Shown: positions 24,462-35,876, numbered from the stretch's first letter. The stretch: 64,000 nucleotides of DNA from Takakia lepidozioides (GCA_030704615.1 CM060733.1:66960001-67024000), one strand, 5' to 3'. Program-made: numbers and translations. The notes: generated by a model from the letters alone, not told the origin.

Positions 24462-27400
24462 ATGGGAGCTGGGGAGGGATCGCAGGGGGGCGAGGCAACA
24501 CAGTCAACTTTGGATACTCCTGCCCGGGTGCTGCGCTCACAAGGTGGAAGTGCATCGAGGCAGACGAGTCCTCATTCAACACCTCAGATATCGCCTCCGA
24601 AAAGCCCACCTAGAGTTCGGAAGCCGAGAAAGCAGAAGGAGCCCATGGCTTCGCTAGTAAAACCCCTAGGGAGACTGGAAGCGGAGATATTGGGTTTGCA
24701 GTCAATTTCAGAAAACACAGATGCGGTGGAGGCCGCTGGAGATGTGGGAGTCGGATCTGCAGAAGGGCGGCCCATTCAACTGACAGAAGGAGAGGACGAT
24801 AACGTGGTACGACTTGGCGACGATCAGAACCTGCTGGAGCTTGCGGAGGAGCAAAACCTCCAGGACAGTACACAGGCTGGTGAGAGGGGAGGGAAGTGAC
24901 AGAGGTGATACAAGTAAGAAACTGGTGGCGGGTATGCTCATGAGCGCACGAGACATGAACATAGCAGCAAACAGGTTGCTGGCAGAGACTCATAGCAACA
25001 TAGGCCGCGTTTTGGGCTCCATGGTGTATCCGGAGAACCTCAAAGTTCCTTTGTGTCGCATGGTAAGCCTTCCAGTTGTAAGGCAAGCACTGCCAGGGGA
25101 TATCGATGACTGAAGCACAACTTCAGAGAAGGGTACAGACGGGGGTCGGCAGCATTCTACGTTTCCATTGAGAATGACCAGGGTGTCACAAGGGGCCCCA
25201 CTGCAGAGGAGCTTCAGAATTGGGGCCCCCACTGGCACACTGTTAATGCCGAGTTTGAAGCCTATCTGAAGACTAATCCCACATTCGCACACATGGAAGG
25301 GAAGATGTTCTTCGTTTGGGACGGGAACCACAGGATGCTTGCCTGGACAGAGTACATTGCTGAAATGCATCCGCAAGATATCAGTTGGCATTACATGGTG
25401 GACTGCATTGTCGTGAAGGTGGACGTCAGGGACAGAGGACTGTTGAAGGGTGCCATGGCGGATATAAATCTGTAAGTATACAATTACATCCTTGTGTACT
25501 GCCTATTGCGGCGCCGAAATAGGCAATGTTCACCACTGTCATGCACTCTATGAACTGGAAATTGGATTGCTGTGCCGAAATCATATTTTCATGTTGTTTT
25601 TTTTCTCCATGGCAGGGTAACAGAGAGGGCCTTCGTGGAAACTCATCTGGCACATACGCTCTACAGAGTGCAAGAAGTGGGGACAGCTCCGCTGATGGAC
25701 TTCCAAAAGTCCCTCGATCCCGAGCTGTACAGGAAGTCCCTAGCGAAAGCAGATCGCACCTGGTACCGACCAACACTGGACGCCATGGTGGAGATCCTCT
25801 ATTCGGTGAGGTTCATCTCAAATTTCAGTATCAATTTAATGTTATTTGTTGCAGGGATCCGTGGCCTGACTGTATCTGCTGGGTATGGGAATGCAGACGA
25901 ACATCAGGGATGACTTGGCCTATGCCAAAAGGCAGTTCTTTGAGAATGATGCCCCCAACAAGGCGGACGCGTCGATAGAGAGTCATATTGTGCAGGCAAG
26001 GAAGCAATCCCGGACCAAGTACAGGTCCAAACTTGTTAAGCAAGTTGCAATCGCTGACCCTGGTCTTGGTGCCGAGTTCCTGGCGGAGATAGGACTGCAT
26101 TACTCCAGACCCATGAAACCGGAAATGTCCATGGAGAAACTTCATCACATCGCAGTGTCCTGTGTTGAGCCGGCGGAGAAGGTAAGCATGTGTTTATTCT
26201 TGTTTGTGACTTCTCGCGATTCTTATGTTGGAGTTCTTGTCTGACCGATGTGAGGTGGCTGCAGACGAGGTGGCTGCGAATCTGGAACGGCCATACAAAC
26301 ACGAAGCTGCTGTACCACTTTCCCATCGAGCCAACAGACGACAAAATGAACGACTGGCTCAATGTCATGACTTGGTGGCATCAGGTATAATTTTCTCCTA
26401 TTCTGTGTTGGACATCGTCGCAATTTCAAAATCATGAATGTTTTGGAAACCTGCCATGATGCAGGTACTGACCCACGCCCAGGAGCAATTGGACTGCAAC
26501 ACCACCACTTTCAAGTTACAGATCGACTGGACGAAGCCTGAGACAATGGAGAACTACGTGCAGTCGTGGCGAGGGCGCTTCGCAAACCTCTTTTTCAGAG
26601 AAATTGCAAAGGCAAGACGCAGCGTATACATCGAAGAGCAGGAGGGTGCCGACAAAGCGGCAATGCGTGTCCTGTTCAGGTAATCTGCTGACAATGCATC
26701 CCCCTATTTGCAGTTTAGATGATTTGGTTAAGCAGCGATGGATATTGCGGCGCCGAAATATACCTCTGCAAGATGTGAGTTCTGGGTAATTGGGGCACGG
26801 TCCACTCCGTATTTTGGTGCCGAAATACCTTGTGCATTGACAACTTCCACTTGCATGATGCATCGGTAGAATGATTTTTGTTGAACTGCCTCGTGATTGC
26901 AGGTACATAAACTTTGCACTCATTCCGTCCGGAGCCATTCAAAGGGTTCCACCATTCTTCCTGGCGTGGAGGACACCTGGAGGTCGTGGAACGATGTACA
27001 CAGAAGTAATGGCGAAGGAGTGGCATGCCGAGCATTTGGTAGACTGCCCCTGGTATGTGGATCTCCCAAGTGGGACCGTTGACCTCTCGGAGGTTAACTT
27101 GAAGAAGGAAGCGAATGCCAGGGCTATGAAGGCGCAATCGGATCCCCAACCAGAGGACGCGGAAAGACTGAAAGCAGAGGAGGCAGCCAAGCAGAAAGCA
27201 CTGAGAAAGTCAGCCAAGGCGGCAGCGTTGGCGAAGGAGCAGATGGAGAAGCAGGCAGCTGAGCAGCCCAAGGACAGGAAGAAAAGAACGCGCAAACAGG
27301 GGCAAGAGACGAAGACCCCCACACCCAAGAAGAAGAAGCAGCAACACAGTCAGCCAGATGAGGAGGATTCCGACGACGATTTCCAGCAGGAAAACACCCA

Positions 27401-29368
27401 GGGGGCCACACCTCGTCCGAAAATTCACAAGGGCCAGCGCTCCGGGGGGTCGGCTGCGAAGAGATCACTATACGAGGATGCACCTGGCAGACCCTACCGT
27501 GCGGTGCACATTGCGGGCAGGGAAGTCCTCAAAACACCCACAATTGTGGAGTGTGTTAATGAAAATTTCCTAACTGCTCTGACCAGAAGGCTGGAGATAA
27601 CGAGATTGAGGAAGGCGATCGAGGCCCACCAGGGGAAGGGGAAGAGGAAGGCCACTGGCAATGATATGGAGGACACTCCTGGCTACACAAAGATGATGGA
27701 GTATTTTGTGGCGATGAGCCACGGCAAAAAGAGCACAGTCGGGGGCAGGGCGGTGAAAGCCTCCATCGACATGATCCTTGTGGATATCCCGGATGGGCAG
27801 GAGATACTGGGGCTGGGCTCAGTTCCCTGGTGGAACAAGTACGACGAAAGATACTGGAGCCACACATTCGGGTTCGCAGCCAACATGTTGGACGACGTTG
27901 GCTGTGTTGTTGTGCTAGCAGCCGATGGAGAAGTCACTGAGAATGATATCAAAGTATGGACGGGGAGAAGTGCAGCACCCATCCTGAAAAAGATCTGGAC
28001 TTGCATCAACACGCAGGGTCTTCTCAACGATGGCCAGAAGGTATGCTGTGGTTCTCCTCTGCTATGTCAATTTCTGCGCCGAAATTGCCCCTGTACGTGT
28101 AGGCCACCTCTGACGTTTTCATTTCCTTCTCTGCAGACTCTTATCTTTCAGGCATTTTGCTTCGTGAAGGAACATTCGAAATTCAAATTACGTGAAGCAG
28201 GAAACTTTTTGATTCCACAGTTGATCCACTGGAGTATAACGTCCTGTTCAACCATGTGGGAGAGAAGGACATTCTTTGTGATTTGTCGGGCAAGCCATGG
28301 AGGTATGGCAGGACCAAGAGTCCTGCATTCATCCAGACGCTCATGGAAACGTGTACGGATGTTGAAGGCAGGGTCCTTGACGTCACTGCAAATACAGGTG
28401 AGAACGTTAATTGAATGCGGCACCGAAATTGACACCATTTCCGTTTCTGTATGTTTGCTTGTGCGAGGAAGCGACTCATTCTTGAGTTTGGCTGTGGTTG
28501 TGTCGTATGAATTCGCAGGTGCCTGTATGTGGGCGGGAAGGATGTCGAACCGATTTGTGTTCTCATTTGAGGGGGATACGGCCTTGTACGATTACAATTT
28601 GGCGGGCCTTCAGCGTCTGCCTCCGACTGAGGATCCCAAAAACGCAGAAGAGGACGTGGAAGGAGAGGAGGAAGATGAAGAGGAGGAAGTCCGGGAAATT
28701 CGTTCGATGCAGGGGCGCCCGAAGCCGCTTCCCCCAATGCCTGTCTTCGAGTGAGTTGCACCATAGTAAGTGTATTGGTTTCGGTTGTAGGGACCATGCA
28801 ACCTGCCGATGATTCCCTGTTTGAATTCTCTAATGTACTTCATTCTATGTTTGTGCGTACACTCAGCCTTGCAGAGTCGTCCAACGAGGAGAAGCTGGGA
28901 GACTTGCCCGAATCGGACCCTGTTGCAGAGGAGGAGACAGAATCGCATCGGCCATTCTTTGCCAGAAAATCGTTTCTCGCGAGTCCCCAGAAGCCCTTTT
29001 TTCTACCAGCCTATGCAGACACGGCTGCCAAAGAAGCCATCAGGAGGGAGGATAGGCCTACTCGGTTAGAGCAATTGACATACGGGAATGAGCAGAGAAT
29101 TATAATGAGGCGTGAGGCCAAACATAGAATTGTGAAAGGCAGAGTAGGGAAGTTCGTAATAGAATCCGCGTCCGAGAGCGAGGGGAATGTTGAGGACACT
29201 TCCGCACCCAGGTGGACAGTTCCGGCTGGTGAGGATGGTATTTTTGAGGGGAGGGCTTCTCAGAGTAACAGCGGTAGCGGCAGTGCAGGTTCGGAGGCAG
29301 GTGGAAGGCAGCCATCCTTGCATGAGGGCGGGGATGCATCGGACAGTGATAGCGGATCCTCACCATAG
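24462..29368 (+). CDS. MT2: ParB-like plus DNA methyltransferase-like gene, nine exons, best-preserved copy
   Basis: Exons: about 24462-25471, 25616-25805, 25897-26181, 26265-26384, 26465-26679, 26903-28040, 28137-28397, 28519-28750, 28867-29368. All introns are GT..AG and sit where those of MT1 sit. Exon 1 holds a disordered N-terminus and the ParB/Srx-like domain (VWDGNHRMLAW, 25314-25346). Exon 6 carries MILVDIPDG (27771-27797) at the motif IV site. Exons 7-8 hold SGKPWRY, SPAFIQTLMETC, motif I VLDVTANTG and the next strand RFVFSFEGD, as expected for a beta-class DNA methyltransferase with SAM bound at motif I. The tail in exon 9 ends acidic and keeps RWTVPAGEDGIFE, also seen in MT1. Three frame breaks remain, near 24890, 25112 (one C missing) and 28208 (a T run). 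At least two are short-run indels and may be sequence errors. Bacterial and phage proteins with ParB plus methylase domains are the likely source. DNA modification of element or host is inference. Confidence 0.8.
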
Positions 29369-29496
29369 CAAAGTCTCATTTGGATCCTTTTGTTGTACAG
29401 TTCTGAAACACTTAATGAAAATATTGACGATTTGAAAAATCATTGTGTTCAGACTGCTTGTCCATTCCCTACATTTCTTCCGCCAACCAAAATCTA

Positions 29497-29502
29497 TAAT
29501 AA
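29497..29502 (+). terminator. Possible polyadenylation signal of MT2
   Basis: An AATAAA hexamer lies in CTATAATAAAAGC, about 130 bases after the MT2 stop. Confidence 0.4.
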
Positions 29503-29609
29503 AAGCAGAAGAGACGCAAACTTCAGTGAAGAACCCTACAAGTAATTTATGCACACCATCGAGCCGGGAACTTGAAGACATGAAAACCCTGCCGTTTCTA
29601 ACATTCCTA

Positions 29610-29900
29610 TTGGGAAATTTGGCGCCGAAATAGCCCAGTTTGCGCCTTCGTTATATGGGCCTCAAAAATTCCACGGATGAATTATTGCACCAAAATATTG
29701 CGATGGAAGCCTTCAGCACAAGGCACTTCACCACATTCCACTTGGGTATTTCGGCGCCGAAATTGCCTATTCTGCGCCTTTAAATACCGCACTATATCAC
29801 ATTTTAAGAGGTAATTTCGGTGCCGAAATACCCCGGTGGATGTCTTCAAAACACCATTTCAGCACACTGCTCTTGGGAATAACGGCGCCGAAATTCCTCA
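29610..29900. repeat. GGCGCC palindromes 3' of MT2
   Basis: Four copies occur near 29617, 29750, 29815 and 29880 (for example TATTTCGGCGCCGAAATTGC), with the same core as array 2. Confidence 0.85.
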
Positions 29901-29984
29901 TTCCGCATCCTGGACCAGGAGAAACAGACCCTATTAGCGAGGTAAGAGGACATAACACCGTCAATAAAGGCAGGAAAATTCCAA

Positions 29985-30060
29985 TTCCGCGGATGCCCGC
30001 TCATGAGCTCATAGGCTCATAGGCTCATGGGCTCATGCGCTCATGAAATAGTAAACCTCG
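29985..30060 (+). repeat. Terminal motif c
   Basis: It reads AATTCCGCGGATGCCCGC, then six CTCAT(A/G)G-type units and CTCATGAAATAGTAAACC, followed by a run of about 18 G (30060-30077). It closes the MT2 block. Confidence 0.6.
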
Positions 30061-30077
30061 GGGGGGGGGGGGGGGGG

Positions 30078-30985
30078 TGTGTGCTTAAGGAGTGTATGTC
30101 AGCATGCTCCAAAACAGCCAATGTGGTTGTTCGGGGTGAGTTTGGCATTCCATCCTTAAGCTCCCGACGAGATGAATTCAAGGTCAGATGGTGGGGTCAG
30201 CTGCAACATATGCCCAACACCAGATATCCTAAGTTGATCGACTCTATATCTTGGAAACAGGACCGCCCTGTCAAATAGGCTAAGTCCTGGCAGAAGAGAG
30301 TAGAAAAGATTCTCAAGGACCTGCACCTGGATCCGTAAGTCTTGACCCTGCTGGATAAATCTGCCTTAGAGGCTGTAGTGTCTGAAGCCATGTTTGTTGC
30401 CATGAGATTGTCTGATGAAATGAAGTTAGGCAGAGAACTTCCCTGAACTTCTTTCTAGTCAGTGACATGGGGGTGGACATCTTGGATGACCTCAAGGGTC
30501 TACCCACTCTCGGCACTAGACTGAAATTTAAACTCAGGGCAGGAAGCAAGCCTACCTTTGAACAGCAAACAGAAGCAGAGAGGAAAGGGAGAGTGCAATT
30601 GTCCGTTGTGTGGGCAATCTGAAGACAATATTCATTTTTTGATACACTGTCCGGGGTTCTCTCACCAAAGAGATGTTGTCTTCAATTCAATCAAGGGAAT
30701 TGTGCCTGTACCCTTGTTCACCAACTTTGAAAGTTGAGAGGCTGAGCCAAAAGCCCAGGCCTTCCTGAGGCCTAGTTTTTGGGCAAATCACACACAGCAG
30801 ATTGATGCTTGTGCGAAGGGTTTTCTAGAGGATATCTGGAAAACCCGGATTAAATCTTTATATGAAGGTAAGTCTTACTACCAACGTCAACCCCTGACTG
30901 AGGTAGGTTCTGTTCCTTTTGTTCCCGCTCAAACTGGGCGTGGGTTCAATGGCCAGAAGGCTACGGCAAACAACGTCTTATGAGT
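30078..30985 (+). mobile_element. LINE fragment 1, 3' part of non-LTR retrotransposon
   Basis: Frames in pieces encode RWWGQLQHMPNTRYPKL and SWQKRVEKIL, followed by a Cys/His cluster (LCGQSEDNIHFLIHCPGF). This is the C-terminal end of plant LINE reverse transcriptases with a zf-RVT-like finger. The fragment starts abruptly after the G run and carries frameshifts and stops. Confidence 0.82.
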
Positions 30986-31079
30986 ACAATGTATAATGGG
31001 GTGTCCATTTCCCCCATTTTACACCATGTTAGGAGGGAAGTACGAAGTGCCACCAGGCTTTGTCATTGAATTCTCCAAA

Positions 31080-32045
31080 TTATGTCCCCGGCAATCAAGT
31101 TTTTCTTGAAGGGGTGTTGCCTGTGGAGTGAACTAAAGTGTTCATTCACCTTGTTGCAAGGTGCTTGTAGGCTTTTCTTTAAGGGGGGACCTGCCTTGGA
31201 GTACAGATCTGCTATATGGGTTGATAGCTCCAACCAGGCTAAGTCTCTAGAATCCATTCAAGTGGGGGTGCTTAAGGAGTGTATGTCAGCATGCTCCAAA
31301 ACAGCCAATGTGGTTGTTCGGGGTGAGTTTGGCATTCCATCCTTAAGCTCCCGACGAGATGAATTCAAGGTCAGATGGTGGGGTCAGCTGCAACATATGC
31401 CCAACACCAGATATCCTAAGTTGATCGACTCTATATCTTGGAAACAGGACCGCCCTGTCAAATAGGCTAAGTCCTGGCAGAAGAGAGTAGAAAAGATTCT
31501 CAAGGACCTGCACCTGGATCCGCAAGTCTTGACCCTGTTGGATAAATCTGCCTTAGAGGCTGTAGTGTCTGAAGCCATGTTTGTTGCCATGAGATTGTCT
31601 GATGAAATGAAGTTAGGCAGAGAACTTCCCTGAACTTCTTTCTAGTCAGTGACATGGGGGTGGACATCTTGGATGACCTCAAGGGTCTACCCACTCTCGG
31701 CACTAGACTGAAATTTAAACTCAGGGCAGGAAGCAAGCCTACCTTTGAACAGCAAACAGAAGCAGAGGGAAAGGGAGAGTGCAATTGTCCGTTGTGTGGG
31801 CAATCTAAAGACAATATTCATTTTTTGATACACTGTCCGGGGTTCTCTCACCAAAGAGACGTTGTCTTCAATTCAATCAAGGGAATTGTGCCTGTACCCC
31901 TGTTCACCAACTTTGAAAGTTGAGAGGCTGAGCCAAAAGCCCAGGCCTTCCTGAGGCCTAGTTTTTGGGCAAATCACACACAGCAGATTGATGCTTGTGT
32001 GAAGGGTTTTCTAGAGGATATCTGGAAAACCCGGATTATTGGATT
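31080..32045 (+). mobile_element. LINE fragment 2, near-identical to fragment 1
   Basis: From 31268 this copy matches fragment 1 almost base for base. It extends further 5' (AIWVDSSNQAKSLESIQ), which is also typical of the region after the LINE reverse transcriptase. The finger reads CPLCGQSKDNIHFLIHC. A stop follows DRPVK at 31465. It breaks off after ACCCGGATTATTGG. Confidence 0.82.
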
Positions 32046-32709
32046 ACTAGAAAACCCGGATTACCCGAACCTGGCAAAGTTGTGAAGTGGGTGGGGTCCT
32101 CATTTTACATACCAATCTGTAACTGTGGATAGAGGAGGGTCTGATCAGAGTTGTCGTGCAATGATGATGTCAGGGCAGTATTTGAAACTGCAATAGTGAG
32201 AGTGAGTGTGAGTGTTAACATGACTTTTTGTGGTCATTAACATAGGGTAGTGTTGTGCTGGTGATTACTCTTCTGCATTAGCTGCATTTGTCACTCAGCT
32301 CTCTGTATTACTGCAGACATAGTGACTAGGTTAGTGGGCGCGGGGATACCAATATTGGTTGCATCCCAACAGTATGTCTAACAAACCTCTGTTCAATCAC
32401 TGTTGTCACAGAATGGTATGTCGCTCGTCAGGTTGACCATGCTAGCATACTGAGCTGGTACATGACAAATGCAGGCAAAGGAGCAAGGCCGAAGTCCATC
32501 GTTGCATGAAATCCAGGAAGGTTCAGTAAGCAGAACATTGACCAGCGAGCGGATGGTGAGATCCACGTGATCATTCTTTCTCCCATTTTTTGTCGATTAT
32601 TTTGTTCTAGGCATTTTCCCTACCAACGGCATGATGTTCTCATGTTGTTCATGGACTTGCGTGGACCTGGCAGGAGGGGACCTCTGGGTATTCAGCAATT
32701 GCTCGCAAA
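32046..32709. other. No recognisable feature
   Basis: I see no repeat or coding signature in this stretch. It may hold the promoter and first exon of the phosphatase-like gene that follows. Confidence 0.4.
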
Positions 32710-33859
32710 GTGGAGGATATGGAAAGAGCACAGGGTGCACAACACAAAGATATGATGGATTTGAAGGCTACAATATCGCATGTGATGATGTACCAGAAGG
32801 CCATGGCTGAGAAATTTGGGATCAGCATTTCCTCACCTTCCTTAGTGGGCTCATCCATAGCAAACAGCTCGTGCATCGCTGGCCCTTCAGCCTCAAGACG
32901 TCTGGAGGACAGGTTTGACTTGCCTGGCATGTCACCAGGTAACGTCACTCCCGTTGATGCATTCGAGGATGATGTGCAGGTGGAGCATGTTGGCCCAGGT
33001 GGAGGGGACAACACCCCTACCAAGGAACTTACGCGTCCTCGTGCAGTTCTGTCACACTGTGCGGTAGCGGAGGCGCATGCAGAACTCCGGCCTGCTGCTG
33101 TCGCGGTGGGGGCATCTGAGACAACCCTGGACATTGACCTTGTTTCCCCGCGGGCAGATATTACCCAGCAACCCACGGTTGTCACTTCCACTCCCAACCT
33201 TCAATTCATGTCGGAGAATGTCGTGCACACAATAGTGGAGAAGGGCAAGCATTTGCTCATCCTAGATATTAATGGATTGCTGTGTGAGTGCGTCCATGTC
33301 GGGAGCGGTAATGCGTTTGTGGTTCCAAATGGCCTTGAGCACAAATTATGTGGTAGCAAGATGGTCGTTGTAAGGCCTGGTTGCAAAGCTTTTTTGGACA
33401 AGTGTTTTGAACACTTTGAAGTGGCAGCATGGTCTTGTATGCAACCACGTAACTTCCTACCCACAGTGGACTGGCTTTTCCATGGGCACCGTGACCTTGC
33501 ATTCAAGTGAGATGGGGGATATTGTGAGCAGTCCACTGACATGGATGGGAGCCTGCCCATGAAACCACGGTTTCTGAAGAACCTATCTACAGTGTGGCGG
33601 GACAACTGTGTCTGGAATCCTGAAACCACTCTTCTTGTTGACACACACCGCACAAGGGGTCAAAAAATCCAGCATACAGCGCCATTTTCCCACTGCCTTG
33701 GAGAAGTCGTTCTGTAGAGGCGCACAATGATAATTTCCTTCTGACCAGCTTATGGCCCTTCTTGGAGGGGGCAGCTAAGGCTCCGAGCATTCCAGAATAT
33801 CTCAAAGGGCAACCCACATTTGGGCAACAAGCTATCAGCCCTCGAGCCATTCAGCCTCG
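32710..33859 (+). pseudogene. FCP1/HAD-like phosphatase domain gene, interrupted by one stop and one frameshift
   Basis: A long low-complexity N-terminal half is followed by LLILDINGLLCECV (about 33256-33297), VVVRPGCKAFLDKCFEHF and EVAAWSC, the start of an FCP1-homology (NLI-interacting factor type) HAD phosphatase domain. Plant members with D-x-N-G-L-L exist, so the N at the second acidic position is not unique to this copy. A TGA at 33508-33510 stands where the family has Trp (in FKxDGGYC). The same frame then continues with KPRFLKNLSTVW and TTLLVDT. A frameshift near 33715 follows, and the end of the domain (LWPFLEGAAKAPSIPEYL, QPTFGQQAI) runs to a donor at 33860. The TGA is one base away from TGG. 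Confidence 0.75.
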
Positions 33860-34112
33860 CCAGGTAACATACTTTGTAGTGTGGTACACAGTGCCAGACA
33901 TTAGAGGCATTTTTGTGTGACTCCCTTGTGCCATTGCCAGCCTCATTTGTGCTTAAGTTGTGGCAGTAAAACATGTTGTGATAGAGTTTGTCAAATTTTG
34001 TCGCAGTGTCAACTGTAGGCATTGACAGTTTGGGTGCATCTTATTGTGTTAGTGTAATTTGAGTTCCCAGTGTAGATAATATACATTTTTGGTGCTTGTT
34101 GGTTGGTTGTAG

Positions 34113-34638
34113 GTGCTTGGCCACGAACGAGGCCCCCCAAATCAAAGGGCAGCACACCTTCACCCTTTGAGGAAGCCGACACCACTGATCCCTGATTCGC
34201 AGAATGGGGTAAGTGTATGCATCTGCTATTCTCCCCTTCCCGACCTGGATAGACAAATTGTTATTAGCTCCTTGTAGACCTTGTAGACACAATACGTTCC
34301 ACGATCCATGTTCCACAATTCTCATGCAATCTGCCATGTTTGGGCTGGGATGGCAGTTCGTGGTGGGAGACCATGTCAAGCTCATAGACACTGTTTCGCG
34401 ATCAACAGCCGGATCTGGCCGCATTGCTGGTCTCCAAGGGATGGAGGTGAGTGAAGGGTACCCTGTTGTGCCAGAAGGCTATGTGGCCATCCACATTGAT
34501 GATGTCCGCATTCCCAATGCCCCTCTACCATATCACAACAAATCCATGAAGCCTCATCACACTGAGTTGGGAGACACTGTAGGTTACATTACTGTGTGGA
34601 GTGACAAACTAGTGAAGACCTTGCAGACAAAGAGATGA
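34113..34638 (+). CDS. Probable 3' exons of the phosphatase-like gene, DUF8039-like end
   Basis: An acceptor (TTGGTTGTAG) precedes an exon at 34113-34208, and a second piece is open to a stop at 34638. The last 90 residues (VVGDHVKLIDTVS, YPVVPEGYVAIHIDDV, ELGDTVGYITVWSDKL) resemble the small C-terminal domain found beside plant CACTA-type transposases (DUF8039-like). Whether it belongs to the phosphatase gene or to another element is open. Confidence 0.4.
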
Positions 34639-34989
34639 GGCAGGTCGGCTAGCATCGTGGATTTCTTGGGGATTTCCACCTGTGCCTCATCCGGATTTGG
34701 CAACTACGGTAACTTATAGTAGTGACAGTTTCTCTGAATTGACTGTCCAATTTTGATAGCAATCACATGTTGGATTTTCTCATGCATGTTGTTGCAAACT
34801 TATGCCTCATTAATGAGCAATGTGGTGGTAGGTGGTATGTCCCATTGCACACACTATGGTTGGTTATGTTGTTGCTGTTCATATGTGGTTGATAATGGTG
34901 ATGCTGGATGGTGATGTTGCTGCTATTGTGGTCTTTCATAATTACGTCTATGCCACTTTTGTGCCACTTCTGTGCCTAAAGTCTTGCTG

Positions 34990-35745
34990 TATACATGATT
35001 GTGATGTTGTATGGCACATGCACGTGGCACCCTATTGGCTGCCTCTGTGGCATATCCACGTGTCCGTCTAGAGTCATAACCATGAGTACCGAACCCAATA
35101 TGATACGTGTATGAGCATATTACATTCCGACACGTGACCCCCTAAGGTCCCCGCGCAGTTGGTCCTATGATTCCATATGCAGAACGTCCAGTCAAATGTA
35201 TGTCTACGAAGCAGCACGTGAGGTTTAGAGGATCGTGCACGTGGCACCACCTGGGACTACAACGTCCTCATGGAATCCCCTGTTCATGGAATATACCGTA
35301 CTGCGCCAGTCGTAGGTATGACTGGCAAGAATCCACCACAGCTCTCAAAAGTCCAACACGTGGGCACACACGAACGTGGCATATGGTGTCCCCAGATGCT
35401 GCCACGTGTTGACCCCAAATTTCCCCCCATGAAGACATACATGTGACTGCGAAGCCCCGTCCCCCACAGTGACACGTAGCAATGATATGTCGCACCACGC
35501 GTTTCTTCTATGACGCGACACGTGCTGTCGTTTAATTCCCTTGTCCGCTGTCATAGCTGGCAGTGAGGGCTGGCGTCGCAGTCTGACATGTGGCATGTTC
35601 TGTAGCCACCACGTGTCTGTCTGACACCGCGGCTGACATGGACTACACTGTCCGTTCAGTCATTCAGTAATGCCTGCGTGTATGACTACCCCCACAGCTG
35701 CTCTGGCGCCACGTGACAGCCAGCCTGGAGAGTCATATCTGCCAT
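34990..35745. promoter_or_regulatory. Cluster of ten CACGTG (G-box) sites
   Basis: CACGTG occurs near 35019, 35058, 35133, 35214, 35239, 35355, 35401, 35518, 35610 and 35709. That is far above chance for 750 bases. Many carry GCCACGTG or CACGTGGC flanks, the best context for bZIP and bHLH factors. No gene start is obvious on either side. Confidence 0.55.
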
Positions 35746-35876
35746 GTCACAACTGACTAGGTCTTTACGTCTTCAGAGTCAGGAAGTCGTAAATGGCTTC
35801 CATGACTGCATTTGCAGTCATAACACAGAGACGTAAAAGCCGCTTTTTGTTGTAGTGGTTCTAAAGAGTGTAAATG

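Noticed and set aside
34213-34638. Independent small gene
   Set aside because: The ATG at 34213 overlaps a likely intron. The conserved part starts near 34330, so it is kept as a probable 3' exon only.
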